DNA of 64,000 nt, from contig VXAA01001354.1 in NCBI GenBank assembly GCA_013399115.1, positions 1,213,822 through 1,277,821 of the forward strand. The letters are read 5' to 3'. The notes beneath the pieces are model-generated. The model worked only from the letters and a program-made list of their open reading frames with translations, was not told the origin of the DNA and did not search any database. Origin of the DNA: Anseranas semipalmata. Its lineage: Eukaryota > Chordata > Aves > Anseriformes > Anseranatidae. Below, one piece after another: positions 37,560 through 47,570 of the stretch (position 1 is the first letter of the stretch; each line of letters starts with the position of its first letter). Both the position numbers and the translations under genes were made by a program.

Positions 37560-39400
37560 CCAAACACTTTTTCGGTGCATGGGAAGTGCTGGCTGCTGCA
37601 CTGCGAGCGCACTGAATGGCCGGTGCAGCGGCTGCACCAGCTGCCAGCGCAGCGCTTCCCTCATTACTTGGTGGTGAACTCTAAATGAGTGAAAGCTCTT
37701 GGTCACGTCTCCTGGCCAGGTGAGCGCTGCGGTCGGGCCATCAGAGCGCACCGAAATGCTGAGGGCATGGCAGGAGCGAGGGAGAAGCAACCACGTGGCC
37801 GGAGCCTGGGCTTACCCGGAGTGTCCGTGCCGACCAGGCAGCGGGAGGTGGCAGGGACATTCCTCCTGCAAGCACAAACGAAACCCAACAGAAACCCAGC
37901 ATGAGTGCACGCTGCTCCAGTACCGGGCCCGGTGAGCGGGTCAGGTTGGAAATGGCTGGGAACAACCTCGCGGTCCGTCACGTTGGGGGATCCCAGTTCA
38001 CGCTGGTAGCCGAGCCCACGTTCAGTGCTGTCTCCAGGTGACAGCAAGGGGATGACGGGGTGGGTTGCACGAGTCATGGCAATGGTCCCTGCGAGGGAGC
38101 GGAGCTTGGCTGGAAGATGCAACTGCAGGAAAAGCTGATGATGTAAAATTCAGGGATCAGCACACAAAAAAAAGGGGAAAAAATGATTAGTTTTGTCTTC
38201 TGGATGCCTTTCCCTAGGGACAAACAGCAACCTGCCATCGCCCCACGAATACACCGGTGGCTTGGGAAAAGAGGGAAGTCGTTAAAAGAGCAGAGCTTGC
38301 CCTCGCTGCCGTGGTGGCCTGGGGCCGCGGTGCCGAGGCCGCTCCTGTGGCAGCGCATCGGGGGCCGGGGCTGGCAGCGTGCGGGTCGGGGCGTCCTCCG
38401 CTGCTCCCAGCCTCGTTCGCTTTCAAGATGCACGCCGCTCTTCTTTCATCTCTTGGATTCAAATCCACCATAATAAATAAAATTCTTCCTGTCTGAAAGA
38501 TACATTAATTTTGGTGGTCTCAAAAGTAATGAAAATAAATACTGGGCTTGGCATGCAGAGCCCCGACTGGAGTGAGGAGCAGAATGTGTGTACTTGGAGT
38601 TGTTTTTACAAGAACATAAGCTGTGGAAAAAGCTTGGCTTTTAGCTCACGGTCTCTGTGTGTCTGAGGAGAAACGGGGAGATTTGAGAAGTTCGGTCAAA
38701 CACACGGAGACGTCATCAAATGGGAGTTTTCGTGGGGAGCAGCAGCCGGGCCCCAGGGGCCTTGCCCCTTGAGTGCTGGCCGTGTTGTTTCAGGGCTGCG
38801 ACACGACATGGGGAGGGGGGAGTTGCAACAAAACCAAGATGAGCTCAGTAAAGGGGGACTTCGCCCCCCATTCGCTGTCCCTGCAGTTGTGGTGGCCGAG
38901 GCGCTGGGACGCCGCGATGGCCCCACCGAGTGGGGGCCCAGACCCGCAGGGACCCACAGAGGAGCCGAGCTGCCCCTCCGCCCTGAACGCGGGTCATGGC
39001 CATTAGGTTTTTGCATAAAGGTGATTTGTACCCGCTAGCTAACAACCTTGTGCTAACCGGAGCTGACCCCAGCAGCATCTCCCCGCCGCAGCAGTGGGAA
39101 GGGCTGGGAAGTGGAGGCTGAACCCGAATGCCGTGGGGCTCGCTCCTGGCTGGCCGGCGCTTGCCTCCGTCCTGGTCCTCCAAGTACGTGGGCACTTCGC
39201 CGCGTCGGGAGGAGGAGGAGGAGCAGGCGGCAGCGCTTCTGCAGCGAGCGGCAGCAGCCAGGTCCCTGCTCTGCTGCCACGGCTTCTGCTGCCACAGTGG
39301 GACACGGTGGCCCCGGTGAGAGGCAGTGGGAGCAGAGGGGTCCCAGCTCTTCCCCAGGCAGTAGGTTTAATAGCCCCCGTCGCTGGCAAGATGGGCCCGT
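37560..39400. other. CpG-rich domain
   Basis: Over about 1.8 kb there are several CpG-dense blocks, notably 37,720-37,850, 38,290-38,430, 38,870-38,990 and 39,130-39,330, well above the rest of the window. A GGA-triplet run lies at 39,208-39,223. Overlapping open frames on both strands are Ala/Gly/Pro/Arg-rich, as expected from composition. Such domains often mark promoters or 5' exons. No start exon or family is recognised, so it may equally be an orphan CpG island. Confidence 0.5.
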
Positions 39401-41266
39401 AACACAAACGGGCTTCGCTGCTATTGGGCATGAAAGCCGCGTGTTTCTAGAGCGATGCTTGTTGTTTGAGAATAGACGAGTTGTTTGCCGTTACCCATGC
39501 ATGTATGCTATTGCAAATGATGCTGTTCAGAATTGGGACAGAAGTTGTTAATTTTGGAACACCTGTGGCACTAACGATTGTTTTTTCTTTTGTCTGAGAA
39601 AGATGGGTGCCTTGGGGTTTGTTTGTCTTACCCTGCCAACTGAGTGAGACTTCTCCAGTGGACCAGACAAGTCGCAGGAACACATTGATGGGACTGCTTG
39701 GTAGTAAGTGAATGATGAATTACAAATCTGAGTTTTAATAAGCTTTGTAGAAAATATCTGACATCCAAATGTCACAGAGTGAGAAAGACATTTCAATCTT
39801 GAATTAACGAGTAGCATCACAAAGCCAGCTATAAGACAGGCGCAGATATGAATATAAAACAGCATGTGTGTCTTACAAAGAACTGAATATTCTATAAAAT
39901 CCTACAGCATAAAGATGTTAATAAAAAGCATAGCTATTTACAGATTGAATTAATAGTGAGTCTCAGGAATACAGCCAGAATTTCTTTTCTGTGTGGATGA
40001 CCCATGTCCCAGGGGGAGAGTCCTGATGAGTGGCACCTAACAATTAAGAATAATGTCTGGGATCGGTGTTGGGATACGTGAAGGTGAAGGTCCCACTGGC
40101 AGTGAGCTCCATGCAGCCGAGCTCTGCTCAAGACCCGCTGGGCAGCACTCGCCGCAGGTCAAAGAGCAGCACAGCCAGAAATAGATGGGCTCTGTGCTCG
40201 GGGCTTGTTCTTTGAGCCCACTCATTTCCCTCCTCTGGAAAAACCAGTGGAGACCATGGTGCACTGGAAACAACAGTGCTTCATTCAACCTTCCTGGCAA
40301 TCCTTTCAGCTGTATTTCAATGACTTGTTATTTTGATAAACAGCATACATGCCAAGACCTTTCAAGGTGAAGAAGCGCACGCTCAGCATTTCCCAGAAGC
40401 TGCAGCATCACATTTGGATGCACAGCTCATGTGATTTCATCTTCAGAAGCTGCTTAGTTTCATTATAATGTTGCTTTGTGCTGGATGTGTTTTGAAAAGT
40501 TGGCTACTGTGGTGGACCCAACCCATGACAGGGTTGAGAAGGGGTCAGTTTAGATACAAAACATCCAGAAAAACCAGCTGCAGGGCTGGGAGCTCACTGT
40601 GTCAGCTCTTTTTGGCGCCGGCAGCGCGGCGGTGATGACACAGCACACACTTAGCAGAGGGAAATGTTACTTTCACCAGCAGTACAGGGTAAGGCAGCGG
40701 TGGTACTTGCGTAACGGTGACCAACCAGCCTGACCAAAGTCACCTGTGGATGCCATCCCCAAAGGGGGGCCATTGGTGCCCCCATCCAGCACCACCAAGC
40801 GGTGGCCATGCAATATGCCCAAGGATGGTGAGCGAGGGCATCGCTGTCTGGGCGACGATTAGGTTCGCTGCATCTTCGCCATCCTGTCTGTTGGTGGTTG
40901 CCACCAAATAGCCAAAAAGTGTAAGCTACTGTTACGAGAAACAAGCAGAAATGGAAAAGCAGGGAAAGAAACAAGTACACGTGGTACTGGAGAGGTGTCT
41001 AGCTGTTGAACGTGGCACGAAGGGGATGTATTTATGTTCGGGCGTTCAGGAATTACCCAAGGCCGTTGCTCATTCCCCCAGAGCTGGTACCTGCTGTGCC
41101 CTCAGCCAGCAAAGCTCTCAGCTGTGCGCTTGGCTGCGGGCACGGAAGGAGCCGCATGGGCTACATGGAGCCCGGCTCAGCTGCAGAAAGCCGCGCTCCC
41201 ACCTGGCCCGGAGCTGATGCAGGTGCCCGGCTGGGTGGAAGCGGTCCCTGCTGTGCTGCCCTGACA

Positions 41267-41284
41267 CAGTGTCCCCTGGTGCCA
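41267..41284 (-). promoter_or_regulatory. CTCF-like binding site candidate
   Basis: The minus strand reads TGGCACCAGGGGACACTG, which resembles the CTCF consensus core CCACCAGGGGGCGCTG at about three quarters of positions. Two informative CpG-region bases differ. This is weak evidence on its own. Confidence 0.25.
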
Positions 41285-41489
41285 CGCGGTGGCCAGAGGG
41301 GTCGGGGGCAGCTTTGGAGGTACTGTTTTGAGCAGGTTAATTCGAGATTTCAACACAGAATTTAGCCCTAGTGATCTGGGTCAGATGCTCATGTTTTGCG
41401 TTTAGCTTTGGGAAGGAGAAGAATTAATCAGGCTATAAGTGACTGATGCAAAAAAGCTGAAAAAAAAATTTAATAAAAGCTACAGCATT

Positions 41490-41556
41490 AACAAATACTG
41501 AACTAATGACCTTTGATATATGAAGCAAATGCTTCATCCACTAGCCTATACAATGT
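41490..41556 (-). repeat. tRNA-derived SINE or tRNA pseudogene remnant
   Basis: On the minus strand GTATAGGCTAGTGGATGAAGC resembles a tRNA 5' part and A-box (TAGCTCAGTGGTAGAGC). After a middle containing CATTTGCTTCATAT, AAGGTCATTAGTTCAGTA resembles the variable region plus B-box (GGTCATTGGTTCAAATC). The box spacing is right for a tRNA. The B-box has lost key bases, and the acceptor stem is not preserved, so it is not a working tRNA gene. Confidence 0.5.
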
Positions 41557-42060
41557 TTCATTACCAGCCATGGGAATTTACAGGTGTTAAATTAGCTGCA
41601 AGATAGCTCCCATATTGTTGCCTGACCGTAATAGAACATATTGAAAAAGTTAATAAAGAACTGAACGCAGAGGCTGCAGAGTTCAAATGCAACCTACTTG
41701 CCAGTTCATTCTGAGGTCTTCATCCAGCTAAATTCCCGTACAAGCCATGATTTCATGTGGGATTCTGTTTATTCCTTCTTAATCCTGAAGGACAGCACCC
41801 ACCAGAGGAGTACCCACTGCCAAAGGGATGAAAGCCAAGAGGGAGGTGGCACAGAAGTGATCTCGCACTGCTGTACTCAGACATAAGTTTGACATCCTGC
41901 CTTGGATTTCTCTTTTGCCATTTTTACTACAGTCAACAGATAGGAGTAATCCTTTTATATAGTAAAACTGGAGTTCCTTTTCTAAAACTGCTGGTGTTAA
42001 ATAGTTGGACAATTGTAAAGATTGAAAATTCACCCAGACTTTCCAGGTAGGCAGTCGCAA

Positions 42061-42092
42061 TTAAAATTTATTAAAATTAAAATTAAAATTAA
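42061..42092. repeat. AT-rich short tandem repeat
   Basis: Units of TTAAAA/AAATT are repeated about five times with slippage. It is a simple repeat with no coding potential. Confidence 0.85.
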
Positions 42093-43134
42093 TCGTCTAC
42101 ATTCATAAATTTTACAATTATATTTTGAAATTACACACAAAATATTCCTTGTTATTGGCAAATGTGAATAAAGACAGCACACACATCATAGTTTGAAGTC
42201 CTTCAGCTCAGTTCCATACATACGTGCTCTCGCTGCTTCTGTTTCTGTTGAAGTCACTGCCGGTTGCAGGTGCACGGGATTTCTTTGCCTCATGTCTATG
42301 TACTATGTAGGTTTTCTGGTGAGAACAGGATCTGGCCCACTGATTAGAATAGTTATTGCTTCCTCTCTTGGAGCTAAATTTATGTTTGAAAAGTACAGTG
42401 TAATACACTGGGGTGGGAGGACATAAATAGGACTCAAACTTCACTATTTTTTTCTTTAAACGGGATTTTGTGTATTCAGAAATCCTTTAGTATCACCAAA
42501 CCACCAGATTAAATACTCAATTTCATCTAATAATCTCAATAATTTAGCAAGACAAAGTTTCTAATATACATTGGTGGTACAAATTTAAAAGAAATGAAAA
42601 AAAAAAAATCAGCAAGCCTTGTTAAAGCCGCAGTGTGTGCTCAGAGCATCCCCAGGCCGCCTGCTACCCGGCCGTCGTGTCACAGCCCGGGTTTGGTGGT
42701 GGGAGCAGCAGAGCAGGGGTGGCTGGCTCTGCAGTACAGGCAGCTCGTAGGAGAACCAGCAGTCAAACCAAAAGGCTTTGACTGAGAGGAACAGGAGCAG
42801 CAAAGGGAACGGAAGAAAGCAAGCAAGGTGGGGAGAGCAGACCCACGTGGCTGTTGCTCTGTGCACTTTTATTAAGAGACCAATTCTTCTAAGGCTTAGG
42901 TTGCACACCAAGCTTGAGTGGCTTCAACAGCAGAGGAAGCGGTGTGCTGCTCCAGCGGAGGTGGAGGGCCCTCAGCTGGGCAGCGGCAACACAAGGCGGA
43001 TAACTAAATTAATGAGCAATTACAGCTCTAATGGGTATAGCCAAGACCACAACTGAAAGCCAAGGAGCAGGGGTGGGTGAGGAGGGCAGCCCTGTCCATT
43101 CACTGCCGTTCGCGTTTGCCGACTTCATTCGTTC

Positions 43135-43380
43135 TCCTTGGTGCTACAGAGAAGCCACGTGTTACTCTGCAAGTGCAATGTTCGTTTTCCATAAACAACA
43201 GTCATACGATGATTTTAAAGCTAAATTAGACTATGTGCATCATGCAGTATCCCCCTGTAAAGAGGCAAAAATGTAACAGATGGAAAAAATACAATAAAGT
43301 AATTTTATGACAGCTGCAACAAGCCAAGAAACTATAAAATGGCAGCAGATAGAAAATAAAGCCATAAAATGCATGCACCG
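43135..43380 (+). promoter_or_regulatory. Candidate enhancer or promoter with HOX/CDX-like site cluster
   Basis: Within about 110 bases there are CAATAAA (43,292), TTTTATGACAG (43,303), CTATAAAA (43,332), AAATAAA (43,354) and CCATAAAA (43,362). These resemble posterior HOX or CDX sites (YMATAAA), and one is joined to a TGACAG MEIS/TGIF-type half site and a CAGCTG E-box. CACGTG at 43,156 and ATAAACA (FOX type) at 43,191 lie just upstream. CTATAAAATGG is also a fair TATA box, and a CpG-dense block starts about 70 bases after it. No transcript can be shown. Confidence 0.35.
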
Positions 43381-43410
43381 ATAGCTCTTTTCACTGGCAC
43401 AGGGCTGCTG

Positions 43411-43570
43411 GGTGGCGGAAGAAGGCTCTCGCCGAAAGCCCCGAAGCCAGCAGCCCCCGGTCCCCCGGCAGAGGCTGCGGGACGCCGGGGCCCGGCCAGC
43501 GGTGCACCAGCAGCAGCAGGCGGCACCGAGTGTCCACGCGCGCTGCCAGGCGCGGAGGAGCTGCTCTGCG
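43411..43570. promoter_or_regulatory. Short CpG-dense block (possible promoter CpG island)
   Basis: I count about 19 CpG in 155 bases, far above background, with GCCCGG-type and CGCGCG words. It directly follows the TATA-like and HOX/CDX-like cluster. A 92-codon plus frame runs through from 43,369, but it is Ala/Pro/Gly-rich in the way expected of CpG-rich DNA. Another frame and the minus strand are open as well, so no protein is called. Confidence 0.45.
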
Positions 43571-43853
43571 TTTTCTATTTCCTGTTGCTTGCAGTTGCCT
43601 CGCTGACCCCTCTCAGGGTAAATGAAACACCTCTGGCAGCGCAGTGAGTTTGATTAAAAAACAGGAAATATAGGAGGTAAGACATTTTCAATAATGCCTT
43701 CGAAACTGGGGCCCGCTCCAATGGCCCGTAACTCACTGATGTCAAAGAAGCTATCACTAGGTAAGAGATGTGCACTCTGTCCTTGCTGTGCAATGAAATC
43801 AGCTTTGGAATGAATCTCAATTGTTTTTCTTAATCTTTCTCTTTTGCTTTCCC

Positions 43854-43869
43854 TTTTTTTTTTTTTTTT
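43854..43869. repeat. Poly(T) run, 16 bases
   Basis: This is a homopolymer of 16 T. It may be the poly(A) end of an old minus-strand retroposed sequence, but no target-site duplication is obvious. Confidence 0.85.
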
Positions 43870-43939
43870 AAACAAAGGCTCTATATGATTTTCTCTTACC
43901 TTGTCTCCTGGGGGTTTGCATTTTCTCTGCTCTTTAACA

Positions 43940-43992
43940 CTGAATCACAGTATCTTACATTTATATGGTACCCAAAGGATCCCGAAGCATGC
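43940..43992. repeat. Possible ancient LINE/SINE-type repeat remnant
   Basis: ATCTTACATTTATATGGTAC followed by AAAGGATCCCGAAGCATGC resembles a motif of old amniote repeats (TTATATAGCACC...GGATCCCAAAGCACTTTAC). The family assignment is by eye and uncertain. Confidence 0.35.
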
Positions 43993-44297
43993 AGAAATTA
44001 TAAGCTAAATCTTGCTCTTGGAAGCATGAGCTCAGCTCATACCAAAGTTAATGGGAGGTGAGCACAAACATCTAAAGGGAAGAATTTGCCCTTCAAGACA
44101 AACAGGAATCGTTTCACCCACTGCTGAAACGCAGCTGCCTGTGAGGCAAAACATGGCAAACGGTGAAAGGTTCAGCCCCACGAGGTGCCGATCGCTATCA
44201 GCATCAGCACTTGAAGACAACGGCCTCGGGGTAGTCAACACCGGCAGCAGGGTGCTGGCTGCCTTGCTGGTGTCTTGAGGCACCGTCTCATCAATAC

Positions 44298-44465
44298 GCA
44301 ACTTTCTTGGCTTTTACGGTCGAAAAATTAAAGGGCTCTTAAAATTAACTTTCTTTGTTTCTATTTTGAATTGAGTTGGACTTTTCAACTCGAAACGTTT
44401 CATTTAAAGGCTTTTTAAGGCCAACATTTTCAGACTGGGAAGCCTGAATAAAGCCCTTTGGCTCG
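44298..44465. repeat. Old palindrome-rich repeat remnant
   Basis: CGAAAAATTAAAGGGCTC, then AACTCGAAACGTTTCATTTA, then CCAACATTTTCAGACTGGGA and GCCTGAATAAAG resemble parts of old reptile and bird repeats built from 'TCGAAACGTTTCATTT' and 'TTTTCAAACTTGGGTGCCTAAAG' words. The remnants may belong to two adjacent elements. Confidence 0.4.
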
Positions 44466-45866
44466 TGTGCAGCAGCCATCATGTCAGAGAGCTGCGCTTG
44501 CTGCACTTGCACATCGGATAAGAGATTTACTTGCATGTTTAGAAATTATTTCTCTTTATTTTCTTGCTCTAAAGACCTTCAGGTGTTGAAGGCAGGTGGT
44601 GAGAGGGAGCTGAGGTTCCCTTGCTGGGACTAAGCAGGTGACAGCTTAGGGGGCGGCAGCTGGTGGCACATCAAGCTGGCTGCTGCGCTCCCTCCTCCCC
44701 GCCGCTACCTGATGGCCCAGGCAGGTACAGGCACGGATGGTGGGTTTAAACCCAGTGTCCAGCACCCCAAGTAGCAAAGTAGAAACTCCCTGCCTGTGCT
44801 CTTGTTTTCCTTTAGCTTTGCTAGCAAAGGATGCATTTCAAACTGTTCTGAGTTCTTTTTTGGATAACTCACCCCAAAGATGCAATCCAGATGCATAGCC
44901 AAGTGCCTTAAACCTCTGAACCGACTAAACCAAATTATATAAAATCTTCTGAGTTTGCAAAATCGAGTTGGGAATCTCAAGAAAACAGGCGTGCTTAGGG
45001 GATTTCCAGCATTTCCTCCTCCTTCGCAGGTTGGCGGTATCACAGAGCAGCCTCTTCCCATGGTGTTCTGGCACTCCTGGTCTCCATCCTAGCCAGGAGA
45101 GTTATTTGCAAAGGTGCCCAAAGTTAAAAAATTATGGGGGAAAATGTTATTTGGCCTGTTCAAAGCACAGAAAGTTTCTTTTAAGCATGGGACAAAATGA
45201 TGGCTTCTTATCCAGACAGGTCCTGCTTTCCCTGACCCTCTGTGTGATGGTTAAATGGGGCTGGTGCTGGAAAGCCATGGGCTGTAGGGATCTGAAAGGA
45301 AGAGCAGAAGGCTTTTTTCCTGCCTGTTTCACTAGTGGATGGACTTAAACCAAAAGCTCAGAGCCATACTGAAGGAAAATTGTAATAAGGTGCCAGGACC
45401 AGTTCTCACAAAAGGCCTCTCTCTCTTCATCAGCGTAACTAAAACCCTGAGGCCAAACCTAAGCTCTGGGAGCACCTGAAAGCAGCCCCGAGCTCTCAGC
45501 TCAGGCTGAGCACGCAGTGGCACTCGCTGGGACATTTTGGCACGTGGCTAAATGCAAGCTGAGCTCCACTCCCATTTCCAGATGAGCTCTGACTCTCTCC
45601 CAGCCTTTTGCTTTCTTCCAGAAGTCAGAAGAGGCCAGGGCCAGGTCGCCTGATGCCTGTATGGGCTGCACCCTGCCCCAGCTCGGCTCTGCCCCGGGGG
45701 TGCACGACCTCGTGCTGTGCTCCCGTCTGCGTGCTCTCGGATCCCCTTGCTGGGACTTATCAGCAGAGCCTGGTAACTGGCCTCAGGACTGCTGCCAAAC
45801 CAGTGCAAATCCACAGGAACTATTTTAGTTTAAATCCTACAGCTTAGATGAATAGGGGCGTGCTTG

Positions 45867-45884
45867 CACGCACACACACACACA
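45867..45884. repeat. (CA)n microsatellite
   Basis: About eight CA units, with one CG interruption at the left end. It is a short simple repeat. Confidence 0.9.
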
Positions 45885-46224
45885 GTTGCTGTGGCTTGGC
45901 AGATGAGCAGCAACTCATTAAGTTGCAATAACTCAATCACCCGCTATCATCCCCATCGCTATTCTCTTAACTCCGTGGTTGGGTTTTTTCAAAGGCCCGG
46001 TGTGCTTGCAGGTCCCACTGGCAGCGATGGGGCTTGCAGGTGCTCCAGCCCTCTGAAGATCAAGGTGCTTTGTGCAGATGTCTAAATAGAGCCCCGTGCC
46101 TTAATTTGGGGTGCCCACATTTCAAAGCACCGGCACTTACCCCTGCATTAGGAGTGCCCAGGAGGCCACAGTGCCCATGGTAGAGGAGCTGATGGGATGA
46201 GCACAAAGAAAGGGGCTTGGGTTT

Positions 46225-46285
46225 GAATTAGGAAGTGCCCAGAAGCTGAATTAGGAAGGATTAGTGGCCCAGATCCTGGGGGGAG
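46225..46285. repeat. Degenerate repeat end
   Basis: AGTGGCCCAGATCCTGGGGG carries the GGCCCAGATCCT terminus seen in the fold-back family at 26.1 kb. It is preceded by a small duplication: GAATTAGGAAGTGCCCAGAAGCT and GAATTAGGAAGGATTAG share their first ten bases. Little of the element body remains. Confidence 0.35.
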
Positions 46286-46369
46286 ATGCAGGGAGAACGC
46301 TTGACCTCGGTGTGACTCCACAAACCCTCACGTCTATTTATCGTCGTCGTTCCGAGCTCTCTCTTTCAG

Positions 46370-46521
46370 CTTACAAATGCAATGAACCAGCTTCCCTGAG
46401 ATCATGTTTTAAATATACTGCCCTGGGGCTGCGCTTTAAAATGCAAAACATTGGAGGACACACGGAGAGGGCGTTTTGCATCATTTTTGACACAGAGAAA
46501 TTCTCCTTGACAGCCCGAAAG
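46370..46521 (+). other. Candidate internal exon (152 bp), product unknown
   Basis: The acceptor GAGCTCTCTCTTTCAG has a good pyrimidine tract and ends at 46,369. The donor AAAG|GTGAGC starts at 46,522. The 152 bases are open in one plus frame, ending exactly on a codon boundary, and translate to a mixed-composition peptide (AYKCNEPASLRSCFKYTALG, later EKFSLTARK). Composition is balanced, unlike the low-complexity frames nearby. I do not recognise a domain. Part of the minus strand is also open, which weakens the case. It could be a lncRNA exon, a conserved element or chance. Confidence 0.27.
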
Positions 46522-46972
46522 GTGAGCACCAGCTGAGCCACACGCAGGGCGCAGCACAGCATCAGGACCACAAAAAACGCAGTTTTCTCCTACGATACTG
46601 ACTTTTCTTCCACCCAGTTTGCCCACAACTGTGTTACCAAAAGGATTAGATGTGGATAAGCCCTATAAAGGAGTGGAGATGAGAGGGGAGGTGATGGTGC
46701 TGAGGTCCAGACAGACACAAGCGAGGGAAGAGCTCCGACGATGGATGCACCAACATTCGTTCTGGCAAGACTCAGAGGGCTATGGGGTGATGGTCCGAGC
46801 CTTCCCACCACAGCAATGTGCCTCCTTTCCTAAGGCAAACTGGCACAGGAATGGTGGTGCTTTCAGAGTTCAGCCCAAGCTCTGCGTTGCCACCAGCAGC
46901 CATCCCAACGGACGGAGCGTGTACCTTTAAGTGCTGCTCACTTGCCCCCTAAAAGGGGGAACAAAATATATT

Positions 46973-46991
46973 AAAAAAAAAAAAAAAAAAA
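46973..46991. repeat. Poly(A) run, 19 bases
   Basis: Nineteen A follow ATATATT. It may be a retroposition tail or simple slippage. No element is recognised in front of it. Confidence 0.85.
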
Positions 46992-47543
46992 GCCGTTAGG
47001 AGTTATATTACCTGCAACAGCTGTATTTAATTAGTACCACAATCACAACAAATATTTAAAAGGTCTAAAAAGCCGTGAAGGGAAATTTGCTTTCCTGAGC
47101 GAGAGCCCCGTGCCTCGTGCACAGCGGAGCTCTGCCATCAGTGACTCACTTTGGAGAAACTTCCCACAGCTGTGGGGTTTTGTGACCACGCAGTGAGCTG
47201 GGGTGCGGAGGCAGGAGGTGGAGGTTTGGGTACAAATGAGGATTTCCTTGCCCTCTTGCCATGCTCTTCCCAGCCACCAGCCCAGCACTAGACCGCTCCA
47301 CATGCTCCACTCCCTGCTCTCCCTCGGCTCTGCCTCCAAATGGGAGAAAATTTTTCTCCACTAAGATGAAACCTGAAAAGCAGCAACAGCAAGCAGAGGT
47401 GAGAAGCGTTGCTGTCTCCCACCTGCTTTTGCTCTGCTACAAGCACAAACACCGGGAGGCTGCTGGGCGCAGGTGAAGGTGGCAGTGGGATGGGCAGGGG
47501 CTGGGCCGGGGCTCCTGGGTGCTGACCTGCACCCCAGGGGGGC

Positions 47544-47570
47544 TGTGTGTGTGTGTGTGTGTGTGTGCGC
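47544..47570. repeat. (TG)n microsatellite
   Basis: About twelve GT units end in GCGCG. The tract is alternating purine-pyrimidine and could adopt Z-DNA. It is likely length-polymorphic. Confidence 0.92.

Larger units (their letters stand above)
39401..43130. other. Noncoding tract
   Basis: No gene is recognised. It contains the tRNA-like remnant at 41.5 kb, a CTCF-like site at 41.27 kb and an AT-rich hexamer repeat at 42.06 kb. The 39.9-41.3 kb part is GC-leaning without a clear CpG island. The remainder is AT-rich. Confidence 0.55.
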
